NCBI GenBank assembly: GCA_029876055.1
Contig: CM056874.1
Span: forward strand, 9,114,001-9,178,000
Direction: 5' to 3'
Origin: Madurella fahalii
Taxonomy: Eukaryota; Ascomycota; Sordariomycetes; Sordariales
DNA: 64,000 nucleotides
Positions 22,801-32,648 of this stretch are shown piece after piece. The notes below the pieces were generated by a model. That model did no database searches and had not been told where the DNA came from. It worked only from the letters and a program-made list of their open reading frames with translations. The position numbers were made by a program, and so were the translations under genes. Position 1 is the first letter of the stretch, and each line of letters starts with the position of its first letter.

Positions 22801-23130
22801 AGTGGCTAAACGTTGTGGTGTAACAGCCAACAATCAGCCCCTTGAAGACACAGCGGGTGTTGTGAGTGCCGCTGAGGTTCGGTCAGAGAATCGAACGCCA
22901 TGTAGCCATCCGATCGGACGCCACGCCGTACGACGGGCGACCGTGAATGTCACCGTCGACGTCAACACCATGAACCGGGCTAGGTGCCGCGGGCCGAGGC
23001 CGGATAGAGTTGCCCTTCGGGAATTAAGATAGATGCGCGCTGGGCCAATCGAAAGAGAGGGCCAGTCTTCAATGCAAGTACTTGGGTTCACACACCCACC
23101 GTCCTACACCTTGTTGTTCAGTGGCCCCTT
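19890..23130. other. Gene-poor region, lower GC in its middle, no intact gene
   Basis: About 3.2 kb with no frame I can defend. From roughly 21.0 to 22.7 kb it is AT-richer and full of stop codons, the look of RIP-decayed repeat DNA, and it may be the body of the copia-like element whose end is seen at 23.1-23.4 kb. It contains a 20-bp perfect palindrome at 21385-21404 and a near-palindrome of the same type at 21578-21597. Confidence 0.5.
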
Positions 23131-23430
23131 GCCAACTCACAGCGCCTATGGCAATCTACTAGCTGACGGGCTTACGAAACTCCTACCAATCTAGCAATTT
23201 CAAAGCTTCAGGAACTAAATTGGAGTAGTTAACGTGGTGAATTGGATTCAGGTTTAGCAATTAAAGGAGATTACAGAGGAAGATTCGGAACGATTGGAGG
23301 ACCAGCTTGAAGGTTTGTTTTAATTAGCTGATAGGGAACTTCTAAAGCTTTAAATAACATTATTTTGTCAACCAGGTCTGTTGAAATAGCCAAAGTTAAG
23401 GGGGTGTGTTACCTGGTCGGCTAGTTCCAG
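23130..23430 (+). mobile_element. Decayed 3' end of a copia-type LTR retrotransposon
   Basis: From 23156 the plus strand reads LLADGLTKLLPI, stop, QFQSFRN, stop, IGV. ADGLTK-LP is the well-known C-terminal signature of copia RNase H. Both stops (TAG at 23192, TAA at 23216) are one C-to-T change from CAG or CAA, as RIP would produce. About 180 bp on, a purine-rich run (about 23396-23404) is followed by TGTTACC, as expected for a polypurine tract and the start of a 3' LTR. The matching 5' LTR was not found by eye. Confidence 0.5.
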
Positions 23431-23872
23431 TAGCAACCTGAGGCTTTAGCCCCGGTGCACTGGAACAGTCGGTTAATCAGAAAAGGGGTGATCGCTGGAA
23501 ATAAGCTGAAGATCAAGAAGATCTGAAGAACAGCTCTCTAATCAATTCAAAATCACCCATGCCTCTATTCTGAAGCTCTTTGGCCTGTGCGTGCGATTGG
23601 TCGGCGAAGCGCCCGTCGATACATTCATGCACCGGAGGAGTTGCCCCGAGCCGGGGAGAGGCCGACACCGTCCACGGGCCCGAAAAAGAATAAGTAGCGC
23701 CGCGACAGAGTCTCGGAATCTCATGCATGTCATACCTGTGGTTGGCTGACCCGAGTGGACGGGATGGCAGGATATTTGCCCCTTTCATGGCCTTTGGCAT
23801 TTTCCTTCACTTCCGCTTGGCTCGTTTCCACGATGCAAGCTCTTGGAGTCTTGTTCGCCTCTTCTCAGGAAG

Positions 23873-25524
23873 TTAATATCGCAGCCGATAGAGTAATTGC
23901 TTTTGGTCCGCAAGCAGTTGTGGTGTGGGCGCGCCTTGTTGTAGCTTTTTCCCTTTTTCTTCAGGCTGCTTAGATGAGCTCGGCCTTGGGGAGACCAATG
24001 CGGTCAACGGATGAATCCACGGCGCCAGCGACGCCCCCGTCGACCTCAACAAGTCAGCCATAGACTCCAGGCCCATATTATTAGCAGTCCATAGAGCACA
24101 GGCCTTCCCAATTTCGGACCTGATGCCCAAGTCCAGCAGTAGCTCCACCATGGCCGTGTGTTCCAGCTTAACGGCGTGCCTCAGTGTGTATGAATCGGCA
24201 TTTGGATAGTGGATGTTGGCACCCGCATCCAGCAGCTTCCGTACCATCACCATGCTCCCGGCCTTCACAGCCGCCGTGAGCGCTGTGCCGGGGAACCCCC
24301 GCACCCGTTGGGATCGGCGCCGCGCTCAAGCAGCAAATCAACAATGTCCTCGTTGCACGCCCTGACAGCCCGTGCGAGAGGTGTGCGACTAAAACTAACT
24401 TTGTGGGACACGTCGGCTCCGATACTTAGCAGATAGCGCACCATAGCCATGTCGCCCGCTTCCGCCATTGTCCACAAGTGCTCGTTCTTCATGATGACCA
24501 TCGGGTCACGGTTGGTCTCGTCGACCAGGCTTTGCAGGTACTCGTAAACCTCGGCAGAACGCGCTCTCCGGATTGCTGACTCGATATACCTCCCCAGAAA
24601 TGAGTCAAATGGTATGGATCCGGGCTTTTGCCCGAGTATTGACGTCTCTGCTTCCTTGTCTTCAGCCTCCCCCTCTGGGATTATGCGTGATGGAGGATAC
24701 AGGCAGAGGCGGACCATGTCCATGTCTCCTCGAGTGGCTGCTCCGTGGAGCGACTTGGGTCCAATTTTGGACCGCCAAAAATACGTGTAAGAATTGGGGT
24801 TGTGCTCTTCGAAGTCTGGCAGGTGCTCCTGTAAGACGTGGAGCATATCAGCCTGGCCGGTCCGGGCCGCGATGTACATGGGAGACGGGAACAGGTCGTC
24901 GCTTTCCGTAGGATCATAGCCCTGGTCGAGGAGGTCCCTGACTAGAGACGTATATCCAAGGTAGGTTGCCGCCGAGAGGATTCTGAGACCTAGCTTGGCC
25001 GGCTCCGTCCGGCCGACGTTCCACCCGCAGTCCCTATAACTGTCACACTCTAAAGGGAGCCAGCAGAGCCTATCGAGTACTTGGTCCCAGTCCGGTGCAT
25101 CATCATTCTGACAGTCGTCTTGGCAATGCTGGACCAGAGCGTCGACCACCTTTCGTATCTCAACGTAGCAAGCGACCGAGTCGTCTCCCTTGTCTCGAGA
25201 CCGAAAGACGAGGTAGTCGTGCCAGAGCTTATCCGCGCCGTGGTGCTTGCGGACATTCCAACGACTAAAGGCACCACGCCATTCCCTGTCGTCCAGCACC
25301 TTTGTGTGGAAAAGCGTCCGTCCAACGGAGGCATAAAATGGTTCTATATTTATATGCCCGAGTCAAAAATGCAAACTCAACTCGGATCGGACCAAGGCTG
25401 AGTGAGGCTGAAAATACTTACTGCAGACAAGGCTCAATCGCAGAGCCCTTGGGAAACCGCGTGAAATGATGCCGTAGTGGACAATCATATCCAGGACTTC
25501 TAGGGGGAGACCAAGAAGATGCAT
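23873..25524 (-). CDS. F-box-like/ankyrin-repeat protein, frame broken by one base
   Basis: Exons 25524-25422 and 25343-23873 (78-nt intron, GTAAGT...TATAG). The start MHLLGLPLEVLDMIVHYGII and LRLSLVCKPFY resemble a fungal F-box-like N-terminus, followed by ankyrin repeats (MYIAARTGQADMLHVLQEHL, HGAATRGDMDMVRLCL, ERGADPNG, TALTAAVKAGSMVMVRKLLD, LRHAVKLEHTAMVELLL). Exon lengths sum to 1574, one base short. The break is at the five-C run 24296-24300: with six the text reads GADPNGCGGFPGTALTAAVK in one frame, 524 residues. Family knowledge: F-box proteins recruit substrates to SCF ubiquitin ligases and ankyrin repeats bind partners; the target is unknown. A (GAT)31 array lies 6 bp before the ATG, in frame as poly-Ile if translation began further upstream. 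Confidence 0.75.
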
Positions 25525-25529
25525 GGTTG

Positions 25530-25530
<1 letters not shown>

Positions 25531-25623
<93 letters not shown>
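25531..25623 (+). repeat. (GAT)31 trinucleotide microsatellite
   Basis: Ninety-three bases of perfect GAT repeat directly upstream of the ankyrin gene start. On the gene's strand it reads ATC (Ile) in the gene's own frame, CAT (His) in another; on the plus strand it reads ATG (Met). No stop separates it from the gene's ATG in the gene frame. Confidence 0.95.
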
Positions 25624-25624
<1 letters not shown>

Positions 25625-26212
25625 ATTGATGCGTTCTGTTTTGCTGCGACTGGACTGGTAAATTGTGACAATCATCGACAAAGCGTTTATGGACGTTTGC
25701 ATCTCGTATATTTTATTTCACGCCCTTGTGAAAGTGCTGCCTATCAATCGGAAATGTTGTTGGTTGCTCCAAGGGGCTCTCGGTCACACAGGCCTCTGCA
25801 GGGGTGGCTGGCTGGATCGGCAGGGGGCTGCAGGGTGCTGCAGGGGGCGGCAAAGCACTGAGTGCCACCACTCGGACTGAAGACTCGGGAAAAAAAAAGT
25901 GTTAATCGCCCCTCAACGTAGGGGGCGATTGCCCTGGTCGCTTTTAGGCCAGGCGAGTATAGCCGTCGAGCGGTAGGTAGTTGTTTGTCGTGCAGGCATG
26001 TTATGCATCTTCCGGTGTAAAAGATGGTTTGGTAGAACTTGACGAAGTTATAGTATAGGGGTAGTTGGTGCCTGTCAATGTGCTCTTGACAGCGGCTTTC
26101 CTATGCCTTTAGGCCTGCCACTGTATGGTGATATATGAAGCAGAATTCAATGAACTTGTATATTCCCTTATATTAGGCCATTGGGCATTTAAAGACGTGC
26201 TTCCATCTGCCA
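25624..26212. other. Intergenic, no gene seen
   Basis: Upstream of the microsatellite. A few short CTGCAGGG-type direct repeats occur near 25800-25850. No supported gene. Confidence 0.45.
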
Positions 26213-26653
26213 TCAATGTATGAAATGGAGCTCGGATAGGTGGTACTGCCCCAGCTGATTGATCTGGTAGGGACACCACCCGTCGTCTGCCATCCGATCC
26301 AGCAGGTATTGTCTCGAAACCACGTCACTGAAGTCTGCAGTAGGGCCTGATGCCCGTAAAGTCGTGTTGTTCTGTTGTGTCTGTGAGTTGTCGAACTCTC
26401 TTCGAGATGCGAAGGTCAGCAGCGGCATTCTGCCGGCTGCCCATACAAAGTGATTCACCCTTGAATCTGACAGCAGGAGCGGCCCGGGGCCGATTTCCAA
26501 GAGCTTCGTCTTGCTCTGCACCGCCAATACGGCGTCGTTGGCTGCTTTGACGCACGCGGCGAGGCGGAACTCGTGTTTTCGCCGTGTTTCCGCATCCTGG
26601 GCCAGCATCGCTGGCCCAATCACCATTGCAGTGAGTGGTCCTCCCCCAGCCAC
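26213..26653 (-). pseudogene. Possible N-terminal fragment of a HET-type gene
   Basis: An open frame of 146 codons whose end reads SRQYLLDRMADDGWCPYQIN. The D/E-GWC segment preceded by a Leu/Met-rich helix is the kind of pre-HET sequence seen in many fungal HET proteins; the broken HET gene nearby has a comparable DGWCLSEL and the intact one AAGWCDAEAN. No HET domain follows: after the stop at 26213 the sequence is AT-rich and non-coding. It is divergent from the intact HET gene with only about 145 bp between them, so it could instead be an unrelated short gene or chance frame. Confidence 0.35.
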
Positions 26654-26798
26654 TAATAATCGGCAACCCCCGGACAGCGCAGCCTCGCGTCACATCCGAA
26701 TACGGAGCATCTGTGAGAAGGCTCCAACCGAAGCTGACCTGATCACCGCTGTCTGCCTCTTATGTAGGCCATCTTGTCTCTATCGCACCAGTGTCAAG

Positions 26799-29252
26799 AT
26801 GCAGCACCTACCGCTCCCCAGGCATCCGTCTTGGACTCCACCCTCAGTGCGGCTCTACACCAAGCAAGACTACGACGGGGGAGACATCGTCACGTATCTG
26901 AGCCGGAACAAGCTTGGCGAAGACATCTTTACCATCGGCCTGCTCTCGCCCGATCCGTCGAGTCACCAGGGCGCCCTGGCCATCCTCCAAACATGGACTT
27001 TCTTCGGCGTCTTGAGCGTTGTTCTGGGCGAAAACGTTTCGCCCATGGCCATGTACGTCCCCCCAGCCGGAGAGGGCGCGGTCCCCTGGATCGACACTAC
27101 AATACTCCCCGACATGGTGACCAGATGGATCGCGCGCACCGCATCCAGAAACCTCCCTCTCCAGCAGCGAAAAGAGGAGCAGTCACGCGCCGTCCGCGTC
27201 TTCGGCCACATGTCGGACGTCTACGCCGGCATACACTTCACCCTCCAGCGAGCGCAGCTCAGCGAGCCCAGCATCGAATATACCGCCCGCCTCGACCCCA
27301 CCTTCTACATGGCGACGATGCTCCTGTACGACTACCTCGACCGCGCCTTGCGGATTGCCTACGGCCCATGGGGGATGGAAGACTCGGAGGAGGGCCCAGA
27401 GAAGCTCACGCCCGGGATGCCGGGCTCCGGCCGCGTCCTGGAGCATCAAATGCGCGCCGCGGGCTGGTGCGATGCCGAGGCCAACTTGCTCGACCTCAAG
27501 CTGGGCCCGCTGGAGAACTGCTTCGCCAGCTTCCTCGACGTCCCGCACCCGGAGAAGGTCCACACGAACTGCACCGAGTGGCGCTGCGCCGCCTACCAGG
27601 TTGACGAGGCGCACTACCGCACCCGCCACGCGCGCGGTGAGGACTGCGTCTGCGAATTCGTCCACGCGTCGCAGGAGGAGCTCGCGGCCGTGCTGCTGGG
27701 GCCGTCGCAGGCGGAGATCCCGCTCGTCGGTGCGGGCGAGCCCCAGCTCAGGGAGGACGGACGCTTATACGCCCGACTCGAGTCCTCCGGGGACGGCACA
27801 GCGCCAGCGTCCAGAACGCGCTTCGTGGCCATATCCCACGTCTGGTCCGACGGGCTGGGCAACAACCGCGCCAACGCCATCCCGCTGTGCCAGTTTAAAC
27901 GCCTCCGCGCCCTCGTAGCGGGGCTCTATGCCGGGGATGGCGGTGAGCAGCAATCCGTGGCTTTCTGGCTGGACACGCTCTGCTTCCCGCTCGCGCCGCA
28001 GGCCGCCTACGACCAGGCGCTGGTGCGGATGAAGGACAGCTACCGCCGCGCCGACAAGGTGCTCGTGCTCGACGAGTACCTGCTGGGCGTGGTGGCGGCT
28101 GACGTGTCGCTTGACGAGGTGCTCGCGCGCATCGCGGTGGCGCCGTGGAACCGCCGACTGTGGACGCTGCAGGAGGCTCAGCTGGCCCGGCGCGACGAGC
28201 TGTTCTTCCAGCTTGCTGACCGCCCCGTCGGCGATGCCGAGCTCCTCGCGCACGTCGACCGCGACCCGGCGGCGCTACCAGTCGAGGAGCAGTTGCAGCG
28301 CTGGCTGTTCATGTCCTTCTACTCGGTGTTCCGGGAGGTGCGCGGCGACTACGCCACCGAGGAAGACGACGATGGCGCCGGCGGTGGTAGTGTCGTCGTC
28401 TCCGGCGCTGTCCTTGTCGACCGCGTGCTGCTGGCCAAGGACGCGCTGACGTTCCGCTCCACGAGTCAGCCGGAAGACGAGGGCCTGTGCCTCGGCAACA
28501 TCGTCGGTGTGCCGGCCGGCCCGCTCGTCGCCGCTCGGACGCACGCGAAGCGCATGCGTGTCTTCTGGGAGGCGGTGGCGCCGGACGACCCGCGGCACTA
28601 CCACGCCTCCATCGTCTTCTTCGCTGGACCGAAGCTGGTAGACAAGGGGTGGCGCTGGGCGCCGGCGACGCTAATGGACGGCAGCGTGACCAGCGGTCAG
28701 ATGGCCTTCCGGCTTCTGGACGGCCTGGTGCTTGGGCGCTCGGGGCTGGGCCTCAGCGTGCGGCTGCCGGCGCTCCGGTTCCACCGGCTCCTGTTGCGCG
28801 ATCTCGGCCACCTGTTCTACTTGCGTGTCCGCGACATGTCGCCGGCGGGCGGGGCGACGGTGCGGCACCTGGTGCTCCGACTCGGAGATCGGAACGGGCT
28901 GGAGGGCGACGCCACCCGCGGCCGGAGGAGGGTGTTTTCCAAGTCGATGCGCTTTGTCGTGCTGCTGCCGTTTGCGCCGGCCGAGGCGGACCGGCTGCTG
29001 GCCTCGGCCGGGTCGACGGACGTGATGCTCGCTACGGCGTCGCTTCGTGGCGGCAACCGGATACACCTTGTGATGCCGGCGCAGATTGCGGCTATTGACA
29101 CTATTGCCAACGATCTGTCGAGAGTCCACGAGGTAGACCAACAGAGCGGGATACTCTCCGTGGCTGAGGTAGAACCGACACTTGACGAAATCGCGCGGCG
29201 GCCGTGGATTACAACCACTTTCATTCGGAATGGGCTTTGGCATGTAGACTAA
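26799..29252 (+). CDS. HET-domain (heterokaryon incompatibility) protein
   Basis: Single-exon gene of 817 residues. The ATG giving MQHLPLPRHPSWTPPSVRLY was chosen; further upstream the frame runs into antisense sequence of the neighbouring fragment. The N-terminal half (1-340) is family-specific, with Trp/Cys-rich patches (AAGWCDAEAN, CTEWRCAAYQVDEAHYRTRH). The HET domain begins near 341 with RFVAISHVWSDGLGNN, continues with FWLDTLCFP near 388, KVLVLDEYLL near 425 and APWNRRLWTLQEA near 448. A long C-terminal region (about 480-817) has no recognised domain. GC is higher than in the flanks. Family knowledge: HET proteins trigger cell death on meeting an incompatible partner, often encoded nearby. 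It lies tail-to-tail with the broken HET gene, with under 100 bp between their stops. Confidence 0.9.
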   Translation: MQHLPLPRHPSWTPPSVRLYTKQDYDGGDIVTYLSRNKLGEDIFTIGLLSPDPSSHQGALAILQTWTFFGVLSVVLGENVSPMAMYVPPAGEGAVPWIDTTILPDMVTRWIARTASRNLPLQQRKEEQSRAVRVFGHMSDVYAGIHFTLQRAQLSEPSIEYTARLDPTFYMATMLLYDYLDRALRIAYGPWGMEDSEEGPEKLTPGMPGSGRVLEHQMRAAGWCDAEANLLDLKLGPLENCFASFLDVPHPEKVHTNCTEWRCAAYQVDEAHYRTRHARGEDCVCEFVHASQEELAAVLLGPSQAEIPLVGAGEPQLREDGRLYARLESSGDGTAPASRTRFVAISHVWSDGLGNNRANAIPLCQFKRLRALVAGLYAGDGGEQQSVAFWLDTLCFPLAPQAAYDQALVRMKDSYRRADKVLVLDEYLLGVVAADVSLDEVLARIAVAPWNRRLWTLQEAQLARRDELFFQLADRPVGDAELLAHVDRDPAALPVEEQLQRWLFMSFYSVFREVRGDYATEEDDDGAGGGSVVVSGAVLVDRVLLAKDALTFRSTSQPEDEGLCLGNIVGVPAGPLVAARTHAKRMRVFWEAVAPDDPRHYHASIVFFAGPKLVDKGWRWAPATLMDGSVTSGQMAFRLLDGLVLGRSGLGLSVRLPALRFHRLLLRDLGHLFYLRVRDMSPAGGATVRHLVLRLGDRNGLEGDATRGRRRVFSKSMRFVVLLPFAPAEADRLLASAGSTDVMLATASLRGGNRIHLVMPAQIAAIDTIANDLSRVHEVDQQSGILSVAEVEPTLDEIARRPWITTTFIRNGLWHVD

Positions 29253-29337
29253 TAAGTCATGTAGTGATCAACTTGATTACGTGTTGGTAGAATTCGATAT
29301 ATCGTAACTTGCATCACTCCCTCGGCTCCCTCCAATT

Positions 29338-31860
29338 TCAGTCAGTCCAGCAACCAAGCTTGATCGTTCGGCAGCTGTTTAGGACGGCAGCTAGAAGGGA
29401 CATGGTCGACGTCTCAAGCAGAGCCATATCCGACGCGCCACCGCCAGCAGCGAGTACGGAGCCCAACACCTCTTCTTCCAAGGATGCTACCGTTGGCATC
29501 GTCTGCGGGATACTCGGTGCCAGCAAGAACAGACCAAACCAGCGCACGCTGATGGTCCCGTCGTCAGCCACGCCCTGCAAGGACGCGACGGTGCCCGTGA
29601 TGTCGGGGGCCTCCCCCCGCTGCGTCTTCCAGTCCTCGGGGTGGCCCACACTGTGGTAGATCAGGGCGATCTGCTCGGCGTCGAGGGACCGCTTGGGAGA
29701 GCAGGCAGTGAACTCTCTTGTCGGGGTCGTCGATGCGTTTTCGATCTCAAGGGGCTCGATCGTGTCCAGGTCGAAGCTGAATGTACGACGGGCCTAGAAC
29801 CAGGCGGGGTGCCGAACAAAGATGGGCTCAATCAGCGGCGCATCCCGGACGTGGAGGTAGTACCCCCTTGCCTCCACCCGCAGACCTTAGCCCGTCCGAA
29901 CGGCCGGCTTCCATCGGCCGTGCCGGAGCATCTTATTGCTGTACGGGAAGAGGTCTTCCTCGTCGCTCACGAAGGACTGCGGGGCCCAGCGGAATCCCGG
30001 CACCGTCATCCGCGCGTCGTAGTGGTCCATGATCTCGGCCGGCAGCTCGTCAAACATGGCCCAGAACTTCAGCATCCTGCCCTCGTGCGTCTTGCCGTCG
30101 GCTACCGCCGAGACCTGGAAGCCGAGCAGTATCGCGAGGCACAGAGGCTCGTCCTCCAGCACGCTCGTGGTGCGGGACGCTAGCGACGAGTACAGCGCGT
30201 AGAAGCGGTTTGACTCGTCGAGGTCCTTGAACTTGCGGATCGTATACCACCGGTGCAAGATGTCGGTCCGGATGTTGAGCAGCACGGTGGCGGTGCTGCC
30301 TGACCCTGGAGCATCCGGGCTGCGTCGTCAGGATCAAATAGCCCCCCGCCCGAGGCGGCGATCAGGAGCTTGCGGGCGAGGGCGCCTTCCTGGAGCGTCC
30401 AGAAGCGCCGGGTCCACGGAGAACAGACAGCTCGGAAGAGAGTGTCCACCGTCGACGCAGCGCACAGGTCCTGTCTGAGGAGCCTCCGGTCGAGCACGAG
30501 GACTGTGTTTGCCTTGGCGTACGTGTCCCGCATCAGGTCCAGCGCCAAGTTCTGCTCATTGGGTTGATCCATCGAGTCGGGCGGACAGCACAGCGTGTCC
30601 AGCCAGAAGTAGCAGGCACCTGCGTTCGGCGCTAGAATCTGTCTCGAGATCTGGCTCATGCGGAGCATTTGACAGCGAGGAATACCGTTCCTGGCCAAGT
30701 TTCCCAGACCATCTGCCCAGATGTGGGATATAGCAACGTACGGCGTCTCGTCGTTTTGCTCGACCAGCTTGATGACCACGTCCACCGAAGTCTCGTCCAT
30801 GGCTTGCACGATAGGAATCCTGCGCTAGCGAAGGATTCCAAGCAGCTGGTCGTTATCCACGTACATGTCGCCGGATCCAGTGCAGGAGTCTGTGTGTTGT
30901 GTTGTGTACGGATCCTGGTCGAGCTGATACAAGCTGCAGCGGCGGTTGGAACAAGTAGGACTCGATGGCTGCGCGGTGCTCTCATGGGCTTGGTCGACGT
31001 CCGAATGAGCTACGTGGATGTGGCCGTGGTTTGGTCTCTCGATGTGACTTGCGAAGTAGATGCCAGCCACAGAGAAGGAAGAGAAGATCATAGTCAGCTC
31101 AGACAGACACCAGCCGTCCAGCCTCATGAGGTCCCAGAGACAGCTGCCTTCGTATAACAACCCGCCTTGAGTTTGGCGAGAGAGTGAATGCCACTATCTA
31201 AACTGCCCTAGAGCTCTTTCACCCTTTCCAGTGCTACCTCAATCAAGTCGAACAGGGCGGCCTGAGCTGCAACCATCATGGGCTGTCGAGGATCGCACCC
31301 TCTAAACCAGGACTGCAAGTACTCCCGAAGCGTCACCGGCCGGGTCGATGAGGGAGATGGAGGCTCCTGGTCCGCCGTATCGGAGATCCTCAGCGCTTCG
31401 TGAATGTATCTTGCTTGTGTGAGATAAGCGGCCGTGTTCATGTAGTTGGACCCCTGCAAAGTATCCATATCCCCCGGCCATTCTTCGACGCAATTTAGCA
31501 GTTACAAGCTACTGAGAAATGGTGGGCCGTCGTCATTTGGACCCCTGCTTACTTGGTGAAAGAGGCGAGGTCCACCGGGCGGCGGAAGAAGGCCGAGATG
31601 CTGCCTAAGTACAGCCATGACTGTAAAAAGCCCTGGGTGTGTTCCGAGATCTGCTGGATTGTATCATACCATTCGCTGGAGGGTCGTGGACTCCATCCGC
31701 ACTGTTTCGGATAGGCATCAAAGTCGTCATTGCTCTTAGGAGTCGCTTGCGCGTAGCACCTAATATTGAATCGGTTCGCGTTGTAAGGCACGGAATCGGG
31801 CCGCGGTAGATGGTCCATAATGCCTCCAGTCAGGCGCGAATCCAAATTGATGGCGGTCAA
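29338..31860 (-). pseudogene. Second HET-domain gene, inactivated by several stops and frameshifts
   Basis: Read leftward, coding text begins MTAINLDSRLTGGIMDHLPR and covers an N-terminal part, a HET domain (YVAISHIWADGLGN, FWLDTLCCP, TVLVLDRRLL, SPWTRRFWTLQEGALAR) and a C-terminal part (GLRVEARGYYLHVRDAPL, HSVGHPEDWK, VRWFGLFLLAPS). In-frame stops interrupt it at 31208-31210, 30825-30827, 29887-29889 and 29794-29796; each is TAG or TAA and one C-to-T step from CAG or CAA. Frames also shift near 31165, near 30305 and at the exon junction near 31490. The stop at 30825 falls inside a segment that aligns with intact sequence in the neighbouring HET gene (DNDQLLGILR, stop, RRIPIV against EELAAVLLGPSQAEIPLV). 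It probably cannot make a full-length product; some frameshifts could be base-calling errors, the stops less so. Confidence 0.8.
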
Positions 31861-32648
31861 TACACAGTATATGGAAGTGGAAGGGTGCTCTTGTCAAAGG
31901 CCCAGTACTTCGAGATCAAGTTGAGGGAATTTCACAAAAAGTACTGCTGGTGGGATGAAATTAGTATTCGACCACCCCGCGTACCGCGCTGAGCCCGATT
32001 AATCAAGGCGCAGGGCTGGTACACGAAGGTGCTGAGTTAGGCAGCAGCTGCATCACAGCATGACAGCTTGAGCCGAGTCCCTACTCCACTCACTCAACTC
32101 AGCACGCCAAAGAACTTTTGTCGGTCAACGGTACTAGATACTACCTACTTTATCTGCTTTGTAAATTTCCGTCTTCATGTCCATAAAGTACTTAATATTT
32201 CTAGTTCTTTTAAGCACTCTGCTTTTGCTTCATCATATCACTTGTGAAACCCATCATCACGGCATGGAAAGCTCACCTACATGTGCACTTTTGAGGCCCC
32301 CGGGCTTCAAGAAGTATATAACGGGACATTTACCTACTACTGTACTGTATTAAAGAGTTTTCTGACTGCAGTACATACATCTATGGTTAAGCGAGCTAGG
32401 GGCTTACGGTATGCAAAGTAGGGCGGGAGGTACAGGAGGGCGATAAGTCCTTGCTCAAATCATATCTCCGCAATGCTGCACATCACGGTGGCAGTGCAGG
32501 AGAACATGCTAGTGACTTCAGTTATAGGAGGACGAGGTATGAGGCTGTGCCGGCAGTTGAGGCTCGCTGGAGCCTGCTCACCTCTCGACGCCAGCGTGGT
32601 CGGCAAATCTCGACCTCGACTTCCAACACTCAAGGAACCATTACCTCC
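31861..32648. other. Divergent intergenic region between the broken HET gene and membrane paralog A
   Basis: About 790 bp, AT-richer than the genes. It would serve as a shared bidirectional promoter for the HET gene and the membrane-protein gene. No other gene seen. Confidence 0.5.

Noticed and set aside
22865..22905. tRNA-like GGTTCGGTCAGAGAATCGAAC stretch
   Set aside because: No cloverleaf could be drawn: acceptor and anticodon stems are missing and the T-loop consensus is not met.
25523..25861. Rightward frame with a poly-Met tract
   Set aside because: It is only the GAT array read in another frame; no coherent protein follows.
29641..30183. 180-codon rightward frame
   Set aside because: Antisense shadow of the decayed HET gene.
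30825..30870. A 45-nt intron (GTACGT...GCGCAG) removing the TAG in the broken HET gene
   Set aside because: It would delete a segment that aligns with conserved sequence in the intact HET neighbour, and other stops would remain.
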